DNA of 57,307 nt from Priestia megaterium (GTDB lineage Bacteria > Bacillota > Bacilli > Bacillales > Bacillaceae_H): contig VTEF01000002.1 of NCBI GenBank assembly GCA_008180335.1, positions 797,308 through 854,614 of the forward strand, written 5' to 3'. Made by a program: the position numbers and the translations under genes. Below are positions 32,525 to 43,737 of the stretch, piece after piece. Numbering within the stretch: the first letter of the stretch is position 1; each line of letters begins with the position of its first letter. The notes beneath the pieces are model-generated. The model was not told the DNA's origin. It worked only from the letters and a program-made list of their open reading frames with translations, and searched no databases.

Positions 32525-33418
32525 ATGAGCAATAGAGAGATTAAAGTAATGAAGACAACGATTACCGATGAGTTTGCAGCTGATTTTTTAAATGGTGAAT
32601 TTGCGAAAATCTATGAACATATGAGTGCAGAGCTTCAAAAAGAATTAGCATTTAAAGAATTTTTTGAAGTGAGCGAAGCATTTAATGAAGGGGTAGAAAA
32701 GTACCGGTTAGAAACAGCCCTTTACTTGAATCCGCACCTTGAGCAATACATTTGGATCGACCTTAGCAGAGAAAAGGGGATTAGTTTAGTAGTTAATGAA
32801 AATGACGTTATTGTAAGCCTCCGGCTGGCACCTCTAACTGCGTATCCAGAAAGCGACATGAACATAACAAAAAATGAATATAGGATGCCAATTACCGATG
32901 AGTGGTTCGTTTTTTGGGGAGGCACGAATCAATTGGTGAACTACCATTATGTAATTGATTCTCAGCGATATGCCTATGATTTGGTAAGAAAACAAAATGA
33001 AACAACTCATTATAAAGACGGAAAGCAAAATGAAGACTATTATGCGTTTGGCCAAAAAGTTGTTGCACCAGCAGACGGGCAAATCGTTAAAGTAGTAAAC
33101 AATATATATGATAATCCGATAGGTGAAACAAACGCGGAGCAACCGGCAGGAAACTATGTTGTGATTGACCACGGTCAGAGCGAATACAGCTTACTAGCTC
33201 ATTTTAAGCATGAAACAATCCAGGTACAAGCAGGAGAGAAAGTGAGAGCGGGTCAAGTAATTGGATTATGCGGAAACTCTGGTAATTCAAGTGAAGCGCA
33301 TATCCACTTTCAAGTTATGGACAGCCCGGATTTATTCAACAGCAACTCACTGCGAATCAAATTTAAAGGAGTGGTTGAACCGATTAAAGGAGATTATATT
33401 GTTCCAGTGACAGATTGA
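32525..33418 (+). CDS. M23-family peptidase-like protein
   Basis: The 297-residue protein has an N-terminal region of about 120 residues that resembles DUF3887-type modules (FLNGEFAKIYEHMSAELQKE), then a LytM/M23 domain with KVVAPADGQIVKVV, YVVIDHGQSEYSLLAHF, GQVIGLCGNSGNSSEAHIHF. The last contains the HxH zinc motif. M23 enzymes cleave peptidoglycan cross-links, yet no signal peptide or membrane segment is present, which is unusual. ATG 32525 follows AAGGGGGA. Confidence 0.85.
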   Translation: MSNREIKVMKTTITDEFAADFLNGEFAKIYEHMSAELQKELAFKEFFEVSEAFNEGVEKYRLETALYLNPHLEQYIWIDLSREKGISLVVNENDVIVSLRLAPLTAYPESDMNITKNEYRMPITDEWFVFWGGTNQLVNYHYVIDSQRYAYDLVRKQNETTHYKDGKQNEDYYAFGQKVVAPADGQIVKVVNNIYDNPIGETNAEQPAGNYVVIDHGQSEYSLLAHFKHETIQVQAGEKVRAGQVIGLCGNSGNSSEAHIHFQVMDSPDLFNSNSLRIKFKGVVEPIKGDYIVPVTD

Positions 33419-33432
33419 ATACATAAAAAATG

Positions 33433-33465
33433 AAAAGCCGCTGTTTTTATAAAGCGGCTTTTCTT
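33433..33465 (+). terminator. Intrinsic terminator
   Basis: AAAAGCCGCT and AGCGGCTTTT around a 10-base loop. Confidence 0.8.
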
Positions 33466-33667
33466 AAACGTTCAACTGATATAGGTTGTTGTTATTTGCA
33501 CTGTTAATGCAGATGTTAAATTTTTGTTGCATATAATCATAAATGCACAAGTGTGGTTTCCTTTTTACAAAAAACCCGAATAAGGAACTTTTTTATAAGT
33601 ATCCATTATTCAGGCTATCGTTCACCACTAAGTTAGTAGGGGGGGAGTGGTTTCCTTCCTTTATCTA

Positions 33668-37007
<3,340 letters not shown>

Positions 37008-37038
37008 TTCGAACCCTCCCTTAATTAATTTATACGCT

Positions 37039-37060
37039 TACATTATAATTGTACCGATAT
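37039..37060. promoter_or_regulatory. Probable operator of divergent GntR regulator
   Basis: ATTATAATT-GTAC-CGATATAAT is an imperfect palindrome in the divergent region, about 32 bases from the EIIBCA start. It is a reasonable site for a TreR/BglR-like GntR repressor. The match is partial. Confidence 0.45.
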
Positions 37061-37182
37061 AATTAATCAATAACGAAACAAAAAAATAGTTAATGAATAA
37101 TTAGGTTAGGTGAGCTTTTGGAAATTTTATGTTATAATTTTGACATTGCATGAGATAAATAAAGAAATAAAGAGGAATGTAT

Positions 37183-37893
37183 ATGTTAAAGTATCAACAA
37201 ATTGCAAACGAAATTGAAAAGTATATTGAAGATCATGCGCTTCAACAAGGAGATAAGCTGCCAGTACTAGAAACTTTAATGGCTCAATTTGAAGCGAGTA
37301 AAAGTACGGTTACGAAATCTTTAGATTTATTAGAGAAAAAAGGGGTAGTGTTTCAAGTCAGAGGCAGCGGGATTTTTGTTAGACGGCATAAGAGAAAAGG
37401 ATATATTAGTTTGCTTTCTAATCAAGGATTTAAAAAGGATCTTGAAGATTTTAATTTAACATCAGAAGTGATTGAATTAGAAGTGAGAAAACCAACAAAA
37501 GAAGTGGCTCGTAATTTAAACATTGAACTTGATGATGATGTCTATTATGTCAAACGAGTTCGATATATCCACGGGCAAGCATTATGCTTAGAAGAGTCGT
37601 TTTACAATAAATCCATCGTTACCTATTTGAATAACGAAATTGTGTCTGAATCAATATTCAATTATATTAGGGAAGGTTTAGGATTAAAGATCGGTTTTTC
37701 CGATTCATACCTTCATGTGGGTATGCTAGATGAGGAAGAAGCGAAGTATTTAGGCTTGAAAAAAGGGTCGCCTAAACTTTATGTCGAAACCATTTTTCAT
37801 TTAACCAATGGTCAACCATTTGACTTTTCAAAAATTACTTATAACTATGAACAATCACAGTTCTTCATCCAAGCGAATAGTCATTTTTTATAA
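37183..37893 (+). CDS. GntR/HutC-family (UTRA) regulator of beta-glucoside operon
   Basis: The 236-residue protein has an N-terminal winged helix (YQQIANEIEKYIEDHALQQG, then KSTVTKSLDLLEKKGVVFQV) and a UTRA ligand domain (VYYVKRVRYIHGQALCLEES). It is divergently transcribed from the PTS-GH1 operon and should repress it until a sugar phosphate binds. I selected ATG 37183, 7-8 bases from AAGAGG; the ATG at 37177 is too close to it. Confidence 0.88.
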   Translation: MLKYQQIANEIEKYIEDHALQQGDKLPVLETLMAQFEASKSTVTKSLDLLEKKGVVFQVRGSGIFVRRHKRKGYISLLSNQGFKKDLEDFNLTSEVIELEVRKPTKEVARNLNIELDDDVYYVKRVRYIHGQALCLEESFYNKSIVTYLNNEIVSESIFNYIREGLGLKIGFSDSYLHVGMLDEEEAKYLGLKKGSPKLYVETIFHLTNGQPFDFSKITYNYEQSQFFIQANSHFL

Positions 37894-37901
37894 AAATATA
37901 G

Positions 37902-37938
37902 GCTTGATTTCTCAGAAAAAGAAATCAAGCTATTTTTA
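37902..37938 (+). terminator. Intrinsic terminator
   Basis: GCTTGATTTCT and AGAAATCAAGC around CAGAAAA with a T-rich tail. Confidence 0.8.
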
Positions 37939-38120
37939 TGGCCAGTGCATGTCCCCGTAACGTGTAGAATTTGTGTTGTGAAGAGTGGGAGTGTTAAATG
38001 TATTTTCTTCCAATTAGGTGATATACTAATAAAAGCATCACATACTAGGTTTATGGATTTTATCTTTATTAAAAGTGAAAAGGATCAAGCTGATATCTGT
38101 ATTTCAATTTAGGTATGCAT

Positions 38121-38157
38121 AAAAATAGACCTTGTACGCATCGGCACACGGTCTATT
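38121..38157 (-). terminator. Intrinsic terminator (minus strand)
   Basis: AATAGACC and GGTCTATT around an 18-base loop; on the minus strand T-runs follow. It ends the small membrane-protein gene to its right. Confidence 0.7.
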
Positions 38158-38377
38158 CCTTTTCTTCGGTATTTTCATTTTCCATTCGTTTGATATTCGC
38201 TTTCCCTAACTGATAGACAAAAGCTAGCAGGAGCGGCAATACAATAATCAAGGAAGACATCCGGATTAACGTATCTTGTATCGATCCTTTTGTGATAATC
38301 AAATTAATAATTAACATCAGAATGAAGACAATGACGCCAACATATTTGAGCGTCTTTTTTAACGTTTCAAGTTTCAA
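38153..38377 (-). CDS. Small two-segment membrane protein
   Basis: About 74 residues with two hydrophobic segments (YVGVIVFILMLIINLIIT and SSLIIVLPLLLAFVYQL), a short loop and a charged tail (KRMENENTEEKE). TTG 38377 lies 6 bases behind AGGTG; a GTG at 38386 overlaps that site. No family is recognised, but length, topology and a dedicated terminator support a real gene. Confidence 0.6.
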   Translation of the reverse strand: MKLETLKKTLKYVGVIVFILMLIINLIITKGSIQDTLIRMSSLIIVLPLLLAFVYQLGKANIKRMENENTEEKE

Positions 38378-38485
38378 ATTAATCACCTAATTTATCTAGT
38401 TTCTTACTAAAGTTAAAGGAATTAAAAAATAAAATCAAGTAAAATAGCAAGCTGGGTTATAAAAAAGAAAGGCGTGGATGAAGGC

Positions 38486-39037
38486 ATGAAACGAATTATG
38501 GTAGTCGGTATTTCGGCAGGGGTGGGAAAATCAACCTTTGCAAGAGAATTAGGAGAAGCGCTGGACATTCAAGTTCACCACTTAGACGTACTATATTGGA
38601 AACCAGGATGGGTGGAAGCACCTTTAGAAGAATTTCGAGACAAGCAAGATCAACTAACACATCAAGATGAATGGATTATTGACGGAAACTACAGTAACTC
38701 ATTTGACATTAGATTTGCGCGTGCAGATACAATGATTTATTTAGAACTTCCGCTTACAATCTGCTTATATCGCGTATTAAAAAGGTGGATCACCAATATT
38801 GGAAACACGAGAGAAGACATCGGAGAAGGGTGCCCGGAAAAAATCGATTGGCCGTTTTTAAAATTCATCGTGACAACCTATCGAGATCGAAAACAGAAAA
38901 TGAAGAAGAGAATGCAAGAGTTTGAACGTCTACATACTGAAAATAAAGCAATTGCGTTAACGAGCCGAAAGGAAATTGACGCGTACTTGCAGCAAATTCG
39001 AAATCATAAGCAACATACCGGTATTCGCATCTCTTAA
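38486..39037 (+). CDS. P-loop kinase-like protein (DNA topology modulation/FlaR-like)
   Basis: The 183-residue protein has Walker A GISAGVGKST near its N-terminus, then LDVLYWKPGWVE, WIIDGNYSNSFDIR and the LID-like RKQKMKKRM, matching the adenylate-kinase-like family often labelled DNA topology modulation protein FlaR. The real substrate is not established. I used ATG 38486, the usual family start; a GTG at 38474 is an alternative. Confidence 0.8.
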   Translation: MKRIMVVGISAGVGKSTFARELGEALDIQVHHLDVLYWKPGWVEAPLEEFRDKQDQLTHQDEWIIDGNYSNSFDIRFARADTMIYLELPLTICLYRVLKRWITNIGNTREDIGEGCPEKIDWPFLKFIVTTYRDRKQKMKKRMQEFERLHTENKAIALTSRKEIDAYLQQIRNHKQHTGIRIS

Positions 39038-39044
39038 AGCTGAA

Positions 39045-39078
39045 CAAAAAATCATTCATCTAGATAAATGATTTTTTG
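39045..39078 (+). terminator. Intrinsic terminator
   Basis: AAAAAATCATT and AATGATTTTTT around CATCTAGATA. Confidence 0.8.
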
Positions 39079-39140
39079 TCCTGTCTTAATCTTATAGTGA
39101 AGCAAGTCGTTCTTTCAGCAATTTAACAAGGATCTTTCCT

Positions 39141-39812
39141 TTATGCATGCTGAATCGCAAACATGCCATCTTGATTAATGGTTAACTTTTTTCCATCCTC
39201 CATTTCAATGGCAAGAGGGTGAACTTCTGCGTGATGATTTGAAAAATACCAGCGTCTTTTTGGAGGACCGACTAATAAATAAACACCTTTGTTCCCCATA
39301 AAATTAAATTCATCATTAAGCGGGCGGTGATTTCGCACATGAATGCCGCCTTGAATTAATGTTTGGCCTACATTTTTTACATTTGGTGTTGTGACACTCA
39401 TTTCACCAATGGTTAAGAGTGAATCAGGGGAGAATGGTGCATCAGAATTTGGTGAAAACGAATGCCTCGCAATTAATTCAACGATATTATGAGCAGGGTC
39501 TTCAAAATAAAGTGAATGCGCATCAAACGCTTCAAAATAGACTTCGTCTTCACCATCTTCTTTATTTAATGTAACTTTTTTCATCGTCCATCTCTTTGCT
39601 TCTTCAAACTGATTAGCCGGAATATTAAACGCAAAATGGTAAAAAGGATTAGTATTCGTCTTGCTTTGAATGAAAACCAGTTCACTCTGCCCGATTTTTA
39701 AACTAAACGAAGCTTCCTGTTCTTGAAGCAATTTTATCCCTAAATGCTTCACATAAAAGTCTTTCATTTCTTCTAAAACAGAAGTATACAAAGACACACG
39801 AGTTAACAACAA
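39141..39812 (-). CDS. VOC-family (glyoxalase/dioxygenase-like) protein
   Basis: The 223-residue protein starts with the VOC pattern (SLYTSVLEEMKDFYVKHLGI and SELVFIQS) and has a paired metal-site Glu candidate in SLYFEDPAHNIVELIAR. The second half repeats the fold weakly. It acts on small molecules; the substrate is open. It stands alone on the minus strand. Confidence 0.8.
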   Translation of the reverse strand: MLLTRVSLYTSVLEEMKDFYVKHLGIKLLQEQEASFSLKIGQSELVFIQSKTNTNPFYHFAFNIPANQFEEAKRWTMKKVTLNKEDGEDEVYFEAFDAHSLYFEDPAHNIVELIARHSFSPNSDAPFSPDSLLTIGEMSVTTPNVKNVGQTLIQGGIHVRNHRPLNDEFNFMGNKGVYLLVGPPKRRWYFSNHHAEVHPLAIEMEDGKKLTINQDGMFAIQHA

Positions 39813-40047
39813 GACTATTCCTCCATTTCAACAACCATTTTTACCGATTATATCACCTAAAAGGAAGAAAATAACATCAAATCGCTTTATAGTAACCTCC
39901 GTTTCCTTTTTTACATCTAATAAATAACAAGTAATGCTGCTGCGCACCAATTGGTTTGCGGCTATTCACTTGACTTTGCAATAGGAATCAGTAGAATACA
40001 GTTATAGCTTTCCTTTGTTTTGATCGAAACAATAAAGGAGGTCCATT

Positions 40048-40296
40048 ATGGCCAAGTCAAAAGCGAAAAAGCTGAGAGACAAGATGATGCGTGAAGGAAA
40101 AAGAAATCCTGAGTTAAATCGAGGAATGTTTGTATTTGCTGATATGCAAACGAGAACGACAAAGACAAAACAAGAAAAATTAAATAAACAAAGAACAAAA
40201 CATAAGAAACGATTATCCGATGATAGGTATACAGCTGAGGATAATCGTTTTTATTTTGCTTTGCTGAAAACAACCGGTTTAAAAGAAGGACCCTAA
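40048..40296 (+). CDS. Small basic hypothetical protein
   Basis: The 82-residue product starts MAKSKAKKLRDKMMREGKRN and is strongly basic up to residue 55, with a second basic stretch (TKTKQEKLNKQRTKHKKRL) and a short aromatic end. RBS AAAGGAGG precedes the ATG. Its composition is that of a nucleic-acid-associated or ribosome-associated protein, but this is inference. Similar short basic proteins are common in Bacillus genomes without known function. Confidence 0.65.
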   Translation: MAKSKAKKLRDKMMREGKRNPELNRGMFVFADMQTRTTKTKQEKLNKQRTKHKKRLSDDRYTAEDNRFYFALLKTTGLKEGP

Positions 40297-40422
40297 AGTA
40301 TATGACTAATTTGTTAAAATAATAATCAGTACAGAGATTGACCCACTTTTCATCCCATAAAGAAATGAAGGGTGATAACCAGCTTAAAAAGTCTGAAAGG
40401 AATTGCCTAAGGATTTATTTAG

Positions 40423-40479
40423 TTGACAATATGGGACCTATTGGATAAACTGTAAATATACACAAAGGAACATATGTTC
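40423..40479 (+). promoter_or_regulatory. Promoter with LexA (SOS) box
   Basis: TTGACA (40423-40428), 17 bases, TAAACT (40446-40451) form a strong promoter. GAACATATGTTC at 40468-40479 is a perfect Bacillus LexA/DinR box (GAAC-N4-GTTC) just downstream of the start point, where LexA would block transcription of the VOC-like gene. Confidence 0.75.
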
Positions 40480-40520
40480 TTATGTGGTGATTTTACTTTT
40501 GTTAAAAGGAGCGAATGCAA

Positions 40521-40931
40521 GTGGAAATTTCGAATCAAAAAATTACTACATTTCTAATGTTTTCTGGAACTGCTGAAGAGGCAATGAATCATTACGTTTC
40601 AATATTTGACCAATCAGAAATTATAAATATTATTCGTTACGGCGCGAACGAAGCAGGTAAAGAAGGAAGCGTGATGCATGCGATCTTCTCGTTAAAGGGA
40701 CAAGTATTCATGTGCATTGATAACAGCAATGGCGATCATCATGCATTTACTCCTGCAATGTCATTGTTTGTAACGTGTGATACGGAAAAAGAAATTGATT
40801 ACGTTTTCGAGAAATTATCTGAAGAAGGTACAGTTTTAATGCCGTTAGCGGCTTCTCCTTTCAGCGAAAAGTTCGGATGGGTAGAAGACAAATACGGAGT
40901 TTCTTGGCAATTAAATCTTGCAAAAAGCTGA
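40521..40931 (+). CDS. PhnB-like VOC protein under LexA box
   Basis: The 136-residue protein resembles PhnB/3-demethylubiquinone-methyltransferase-like VOC proteins (FLMFSGTAEEAMNHYVSIF, FSLKGQVFMCIDNSNGDHHA, FGWVEDKYGVSWQLN). Known members of this family have unclear reactions. GTG 40521 is spaced 9 bases from AAAGGAG; ATG 40515 is nearer than usual. Its promoter contains a LexA box, so it may be induced by DNA damage, which is unusual for this family. Confidence 0.82.
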   Translation: MEISNQKITTFLMFSGTAEEAMNHYVSIFDQSEIINIIRYGANEAGKEGSVMHAIFSLKGQVFMCIDNSNGDHHAFTPAMSLFVTCDTEKEIDYVFEKLSEEGTVLMPLAASPFSEKFGWVEDKYGVSWQLNLAKS

Positions 40932-40974
40932 TATTTATAACAATCCAGTGAATTATGAAAACATATGCAAGAAA

Positions 40975-41023
40975 AGCGAAACGCCCCATTTTCTATAAAA
41001 TACAGAAGATAGGGCGTTTCGCT
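40975..41023. terminator. Bidirectional terminator
   Basis: Arms AGCGAAACGCCC and GGGCGTTTCGCT around 25 bases, between converging genes. T-runs are short on both sides. Confidence 0.65.
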
Positions 41024-41034
41024 GTTTCAATGCA

Positions 41035-41961
41035 TTAGTTATCTAAAAAAGATTTTTCAAAAAATTTAAGCTGATCTTCCAATGTGATCGGGTCACTAAA
41101 GGAAGCTTCTTTTGCATTCATTTCAAATACATGATTATTTTTAACCGCCGGGATATTCTTATATGTTTCGGTTTCTTGGAATGAATTATCAGCATCTGCG
41201 TTTTTACTGAACACGATGTAATCGCCAGCATACTCTGGGAGTACTTCTGGTGAAATAGCGTAGTATCCTGGTTTTAACGCTACTTCTTTTACTTTATCAG
41301 GCATTTTCAACTTCATTGCTTGATATAAGATTTCTGTTCCGCGCGCCCAGTTATCCCCAAAAACAAAAAGTTGTTTTTCTGAACTTTCAACTACCGATAC
41401 AGTAGCATCTTCGCCTATTTTTTGTTGAACTTTTTCTCCTGTTAATTGAGCACGTTTTTGGAAGTCTTCAACCCATTCGGTTGCTTCTTTTTCTTTATTT
41501 AGCAGCTTTCCAATTTCGATATGCTGTGTTAAATAATCTGATTTTCCCCATGTATAGGTCACAGTAGGCGCAATTTCCTTCAACTTTTCAATGTTTTTAA
41601 TATTGGATAATCCAATGATTAAATCGGGGTCTAATTCAATAATTTTCTCCAAATTTTCATCTGAAACTTCTTCAACATCTTTTAACTCTTCTTGAAGACG
41701 AGGATTCATTTTAGACCATTGATCTACACCAACGATATTTACACCTAGATCGATTACATTACCAGTGAAACCAGAGAGTAAAATGACTCGTTGCGGATCA
41801 GCTGGAACTTCAACTGGACCAGTTTCTGATTCATATGTAATAGTCTCAGATTTTGTATCATCAGCAGGTGAGTTAGTCTCTTTTTCTGCTGCTTTGTCAT
41901 TGCTGCAAGCACTAACAATTAAAATAACTAGTAGTAGAAGAGGGAATAGCACTTTTTTCAT
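41035..41961 (-). CDS. Iron-siderophore-binding lipoprotein
   Basis: The 308-residue protein starts MKKVLFPLLLLVILIVSACS, with lipobox VSAC. It has the FecB/FhuD-type pattern (PQRVILLSGFTGNVIDLGVN; LDPDLIIGLSN; KIAPTVTYTWG-like IAPTVTYTWGKSD; YAISPEVLPEYAGDYIVFS). It captures a ferric siderophore for an ABC importer; no permease lies beside it, so it may feed a channel elsewhere. ATG 41961 follows AAAGGAG. A perfect Fur box lies upstream. Confidence 0.9.
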   Translation of the reverse strand: MKKVLFPLLLLVILIVSACSNDKAAEKETNSPADDTKSETITYESETGPVEVPADPQRVILLSGFTGNVIDLGVNIVGVDQWSKMNPRLQEELKDVEEVSDENLEKIIELDPDLIIGLSNIKNIEKLKEIAPTVTYTWGKSDYLTQHIEIGKLLNKEKEATEWVEDFQKRAQLTGEKVQQKIGEDATVSVVESSEKQLFVFGDNWARGTEILYQAMKLKMPDKVKEVALKPGYYAISPEVLPEYAGDYIVFSKNADADNSFQETETYKNIPAVKNNHVFEMNAKEASFSDPITLEDQLKFFEKSFLDN

Positions 41962-42014
41962 TTTCGTTTCTCCTTTTAACAAGTGATGTATTATGATTAG
42001 TCTGATTAAAAAAG

Positions 42015-42029
42015 TGATAATGATTATCA
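42015..42029 (-). promoter_or_regulatory. Fur box
   Basis: TGATAATGATTATCA is a perfect 15-base Fur site 54 bases upstream of the siderophore-binding gene, so the gene should be switched on by iron starvation. Confidence 0.9.
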
Positions 42030-42220
42030 GTATCGATTATGTCTTTAATATAATTCGCTCTCGTTATATTGTCAATTTCTATTTTTATTGGAAAGACAAA
42101 AGGTGAGTAGGATTCAGACAAATCTGTAAAGGACTTGTCATGAAAAAGCATTCGATTAATAGAAACAGCGAAACCGATTATGAAACTTGGATTGTGTATA
42201 TAGGAAGAATGGATTAGGCA

Positions 42221-42249
42221 TTCACCTATTGATAACGATTACATATAAT
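42221..42249 (+). promoter_or_regulatory. Promoter of the duplicated P-loop gene
   Basis: TTCACC (42221-42226), 17 bases, TATAAT (42244-42249). Within the spacer ATTGATAACGATTACA resembles a weak Fur half-palindrome, but several positions differ. Confidence 0.55.
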
Positions 42250-42293
42250 AAGGTCAGAAAGACAAACAAATAAAAAGTAAGAGGTGTTGCTTT

Positions 42294-43391
42294 TTGGCTG
42301 GAAAAGTCAGAAATTATTATGCAGCTGGCAATACAGCAAGAGGGTTTCATAATTTATTTGATAAAAATCTTGCTGATCTTAAGCGCTTGTATATTCTAAA
42401 AGGAGGACCCGGAACGGGAAAATCCACTCTAATGAAAGCAATCGGCAACAAGTGGAATGATGAAGGGTTTGACATTGAATTTATTCATTGTGCCTCTGAC
42501 AATGATTCCATTGACGGCGTTATTATTCCTGATTTAAAGGTAGGAATCGTAGATGGCACTTCCCCCCATGTCATTGAACCAAAAGCTCCGGGAGCCATTG
42601 AAGAATATATAAACCTCGGTGCTGCTTGGAATTCCGAGCAATTAGCTCTCCAAACAGATAATATCCTTCACTATGTACACGAAATGAATGCTGCCTTCCA
42701 ATCTGCCTACTTAACTTTCCACAAAGCGCTGCTTGTTCACGATGAATGGGAAAAGATTTATATTGAGAATATGGATTATGAAAAAGCCAATGAACTAACA
42801 GAGAAATTAATGCAATCTTTCTTTTCCAAAACGCTAAATAAACGCTCAAAAATTGTTCACCGTTTTTTAGGTGCAGCTACACCAAAAGGAGCAGTTGATT
42901 TTGTGCCAAACTTAACTGAAGACGTTGAAAAAAGATTTTTTATCAAGGGCCGCCCTGGATCCGGGAAGTCGACATTATTGAAAAAAGTAGTCGCAAAAGG
43001 GGGAGAGATGGGGTATGACATAGAAGTTTACCATTGCGGTTTTGACCCACACAGTCTTGATATGGTTATTATGAGAGAACTGGGAATCGCGATTTTTGAT
43101 AGTACAGCACCGCATGAATATTTCCCTGAACGTGTGGGAGACAAAGTAATTGATATGTATGAGATTATGATTGCACCAGGTACTGATGAAAAATTTGAAG
43201 CTGAAATTAAAGAAATCAGCAGCCGATATGCAGATCATATGAAAGAAGCCATTTCCTTCCTAGCAAAAGCAAAAACGGTGCATGATGAACTTGAAAGCCT
43301 GTATATTGAAACGATGGATTTTTCGAAAGTTCAAGAAATTCAAGGGCAAATCGATCAAGAAATTGAAAAGCTAGCAGCCGCTAAAAAGTAA
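42294..43391 (+). CDS. Protein with two P-loop ATPase domains
   Basis: The 365-residue protein is an internal duplication: each half has a Walker A (GGPGTGKSTLMKA near residue 37 and GRPGSGKSTLLKK near 223), then a strand ending in HC and an acidic segment (SIDGVIIPDLKVGIVDGTSP; SLDMVIMRELGIAIFDSTAP) and a helical end with ENMDYEKANEL or ETMDFSKVQEI. It matches the uncharacterised Bacillus/clostridial family often listed as PRK06851. It probably binds ATP or GTP at both sites. TTG start behind AAGAGGTG. No partner is adjacent. Confidence 0.8.
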   Translation: MAGKVRNYYAAGNTARGFHNLFDKNLADLKRLYILKGGPGTGKSTLMKAIGNKWNDEGFDIEFIHCASDNDSIDGVIIPDLKVGIVDGTSPHVIEPKAPGAIEEYINLGAAWNSEQLALQTDNILHYVHEMNAAFQSAYLTFHKALLVHDEWEKIYIENMDYEKANELTEKLMQSFFSKTLNKRSKIVHRFLGAATPKGAVDFVPNLTEDVEKRFFIKGRPGSGKSTLLKKVVAKGGEMGYDIEVYHCGFDPHSLDMVIMRELGIAIFDSTAPHEYFPERVGDKVIDMYEIMIAPGTDEKFEAEIKEISSRYADHMKEAISFLAKAKTVHDELESLYIETMDFSKVQEIQGQIDQEIEKLAAAKK

Positions 43392-43450
43392 GTCAAAGCC
43401 GTTAATTAAGCAGGTTTCTAAAGTAAAAGGAAGATAAATACAATTAACGG

Positions 43451-43737
43451 TTGACATTTGGAAAATTCCGTCATAGACTCTTATTAAGTAAGTTCAATAC
43501 AAGAAAGGGAAGGTACCGTATACGATGGATCAGTAATCCTTATTTTAGACATGATTTTTAAAATTTTATTTTAAAATGAACATTTGTCTAGATAGGATTA
43601 GTCTGTACATTTTTAGGTGCCGCTCTTTATATGAAATCATTCACCCTTTTACCTATTCACCTTAAAAAAGGGATGTTTATTTCACTATGCCTAAATATGA
43701 CATCTGATCCTCTCTAGCAGCCTAGGGAGGTTTTTTA
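43451..43737 (+). promoter_or_regulatory. Promoter and attenuated leader of ABC-F gene
   Basis: TTGACA (43451-43456), 17 bases, TAGACT (43474-43479). The leader of about 250 bases has a three-codon frame (ATG-GAT-CAG-TAA, 43525-43536), a hairpin (AATCCT...AGGATT, about 43534-43603), and at its end CCTCTCTA/TAGGGAGG followed by TTTTTT, which both resembles an intrinsic terminator and hides the ribosome site of the next gene. Antibiotic-resistance ABC-F genes of Bacillus (such as vmlR) are controlled in this manner. Confidence 0.65.

Noticed and set aside
42221-42249. Fur box upstream of the duplicated P-loop gene
   Set aside because: Only part of the palindrome matches; kept as a promoter with a weak note.
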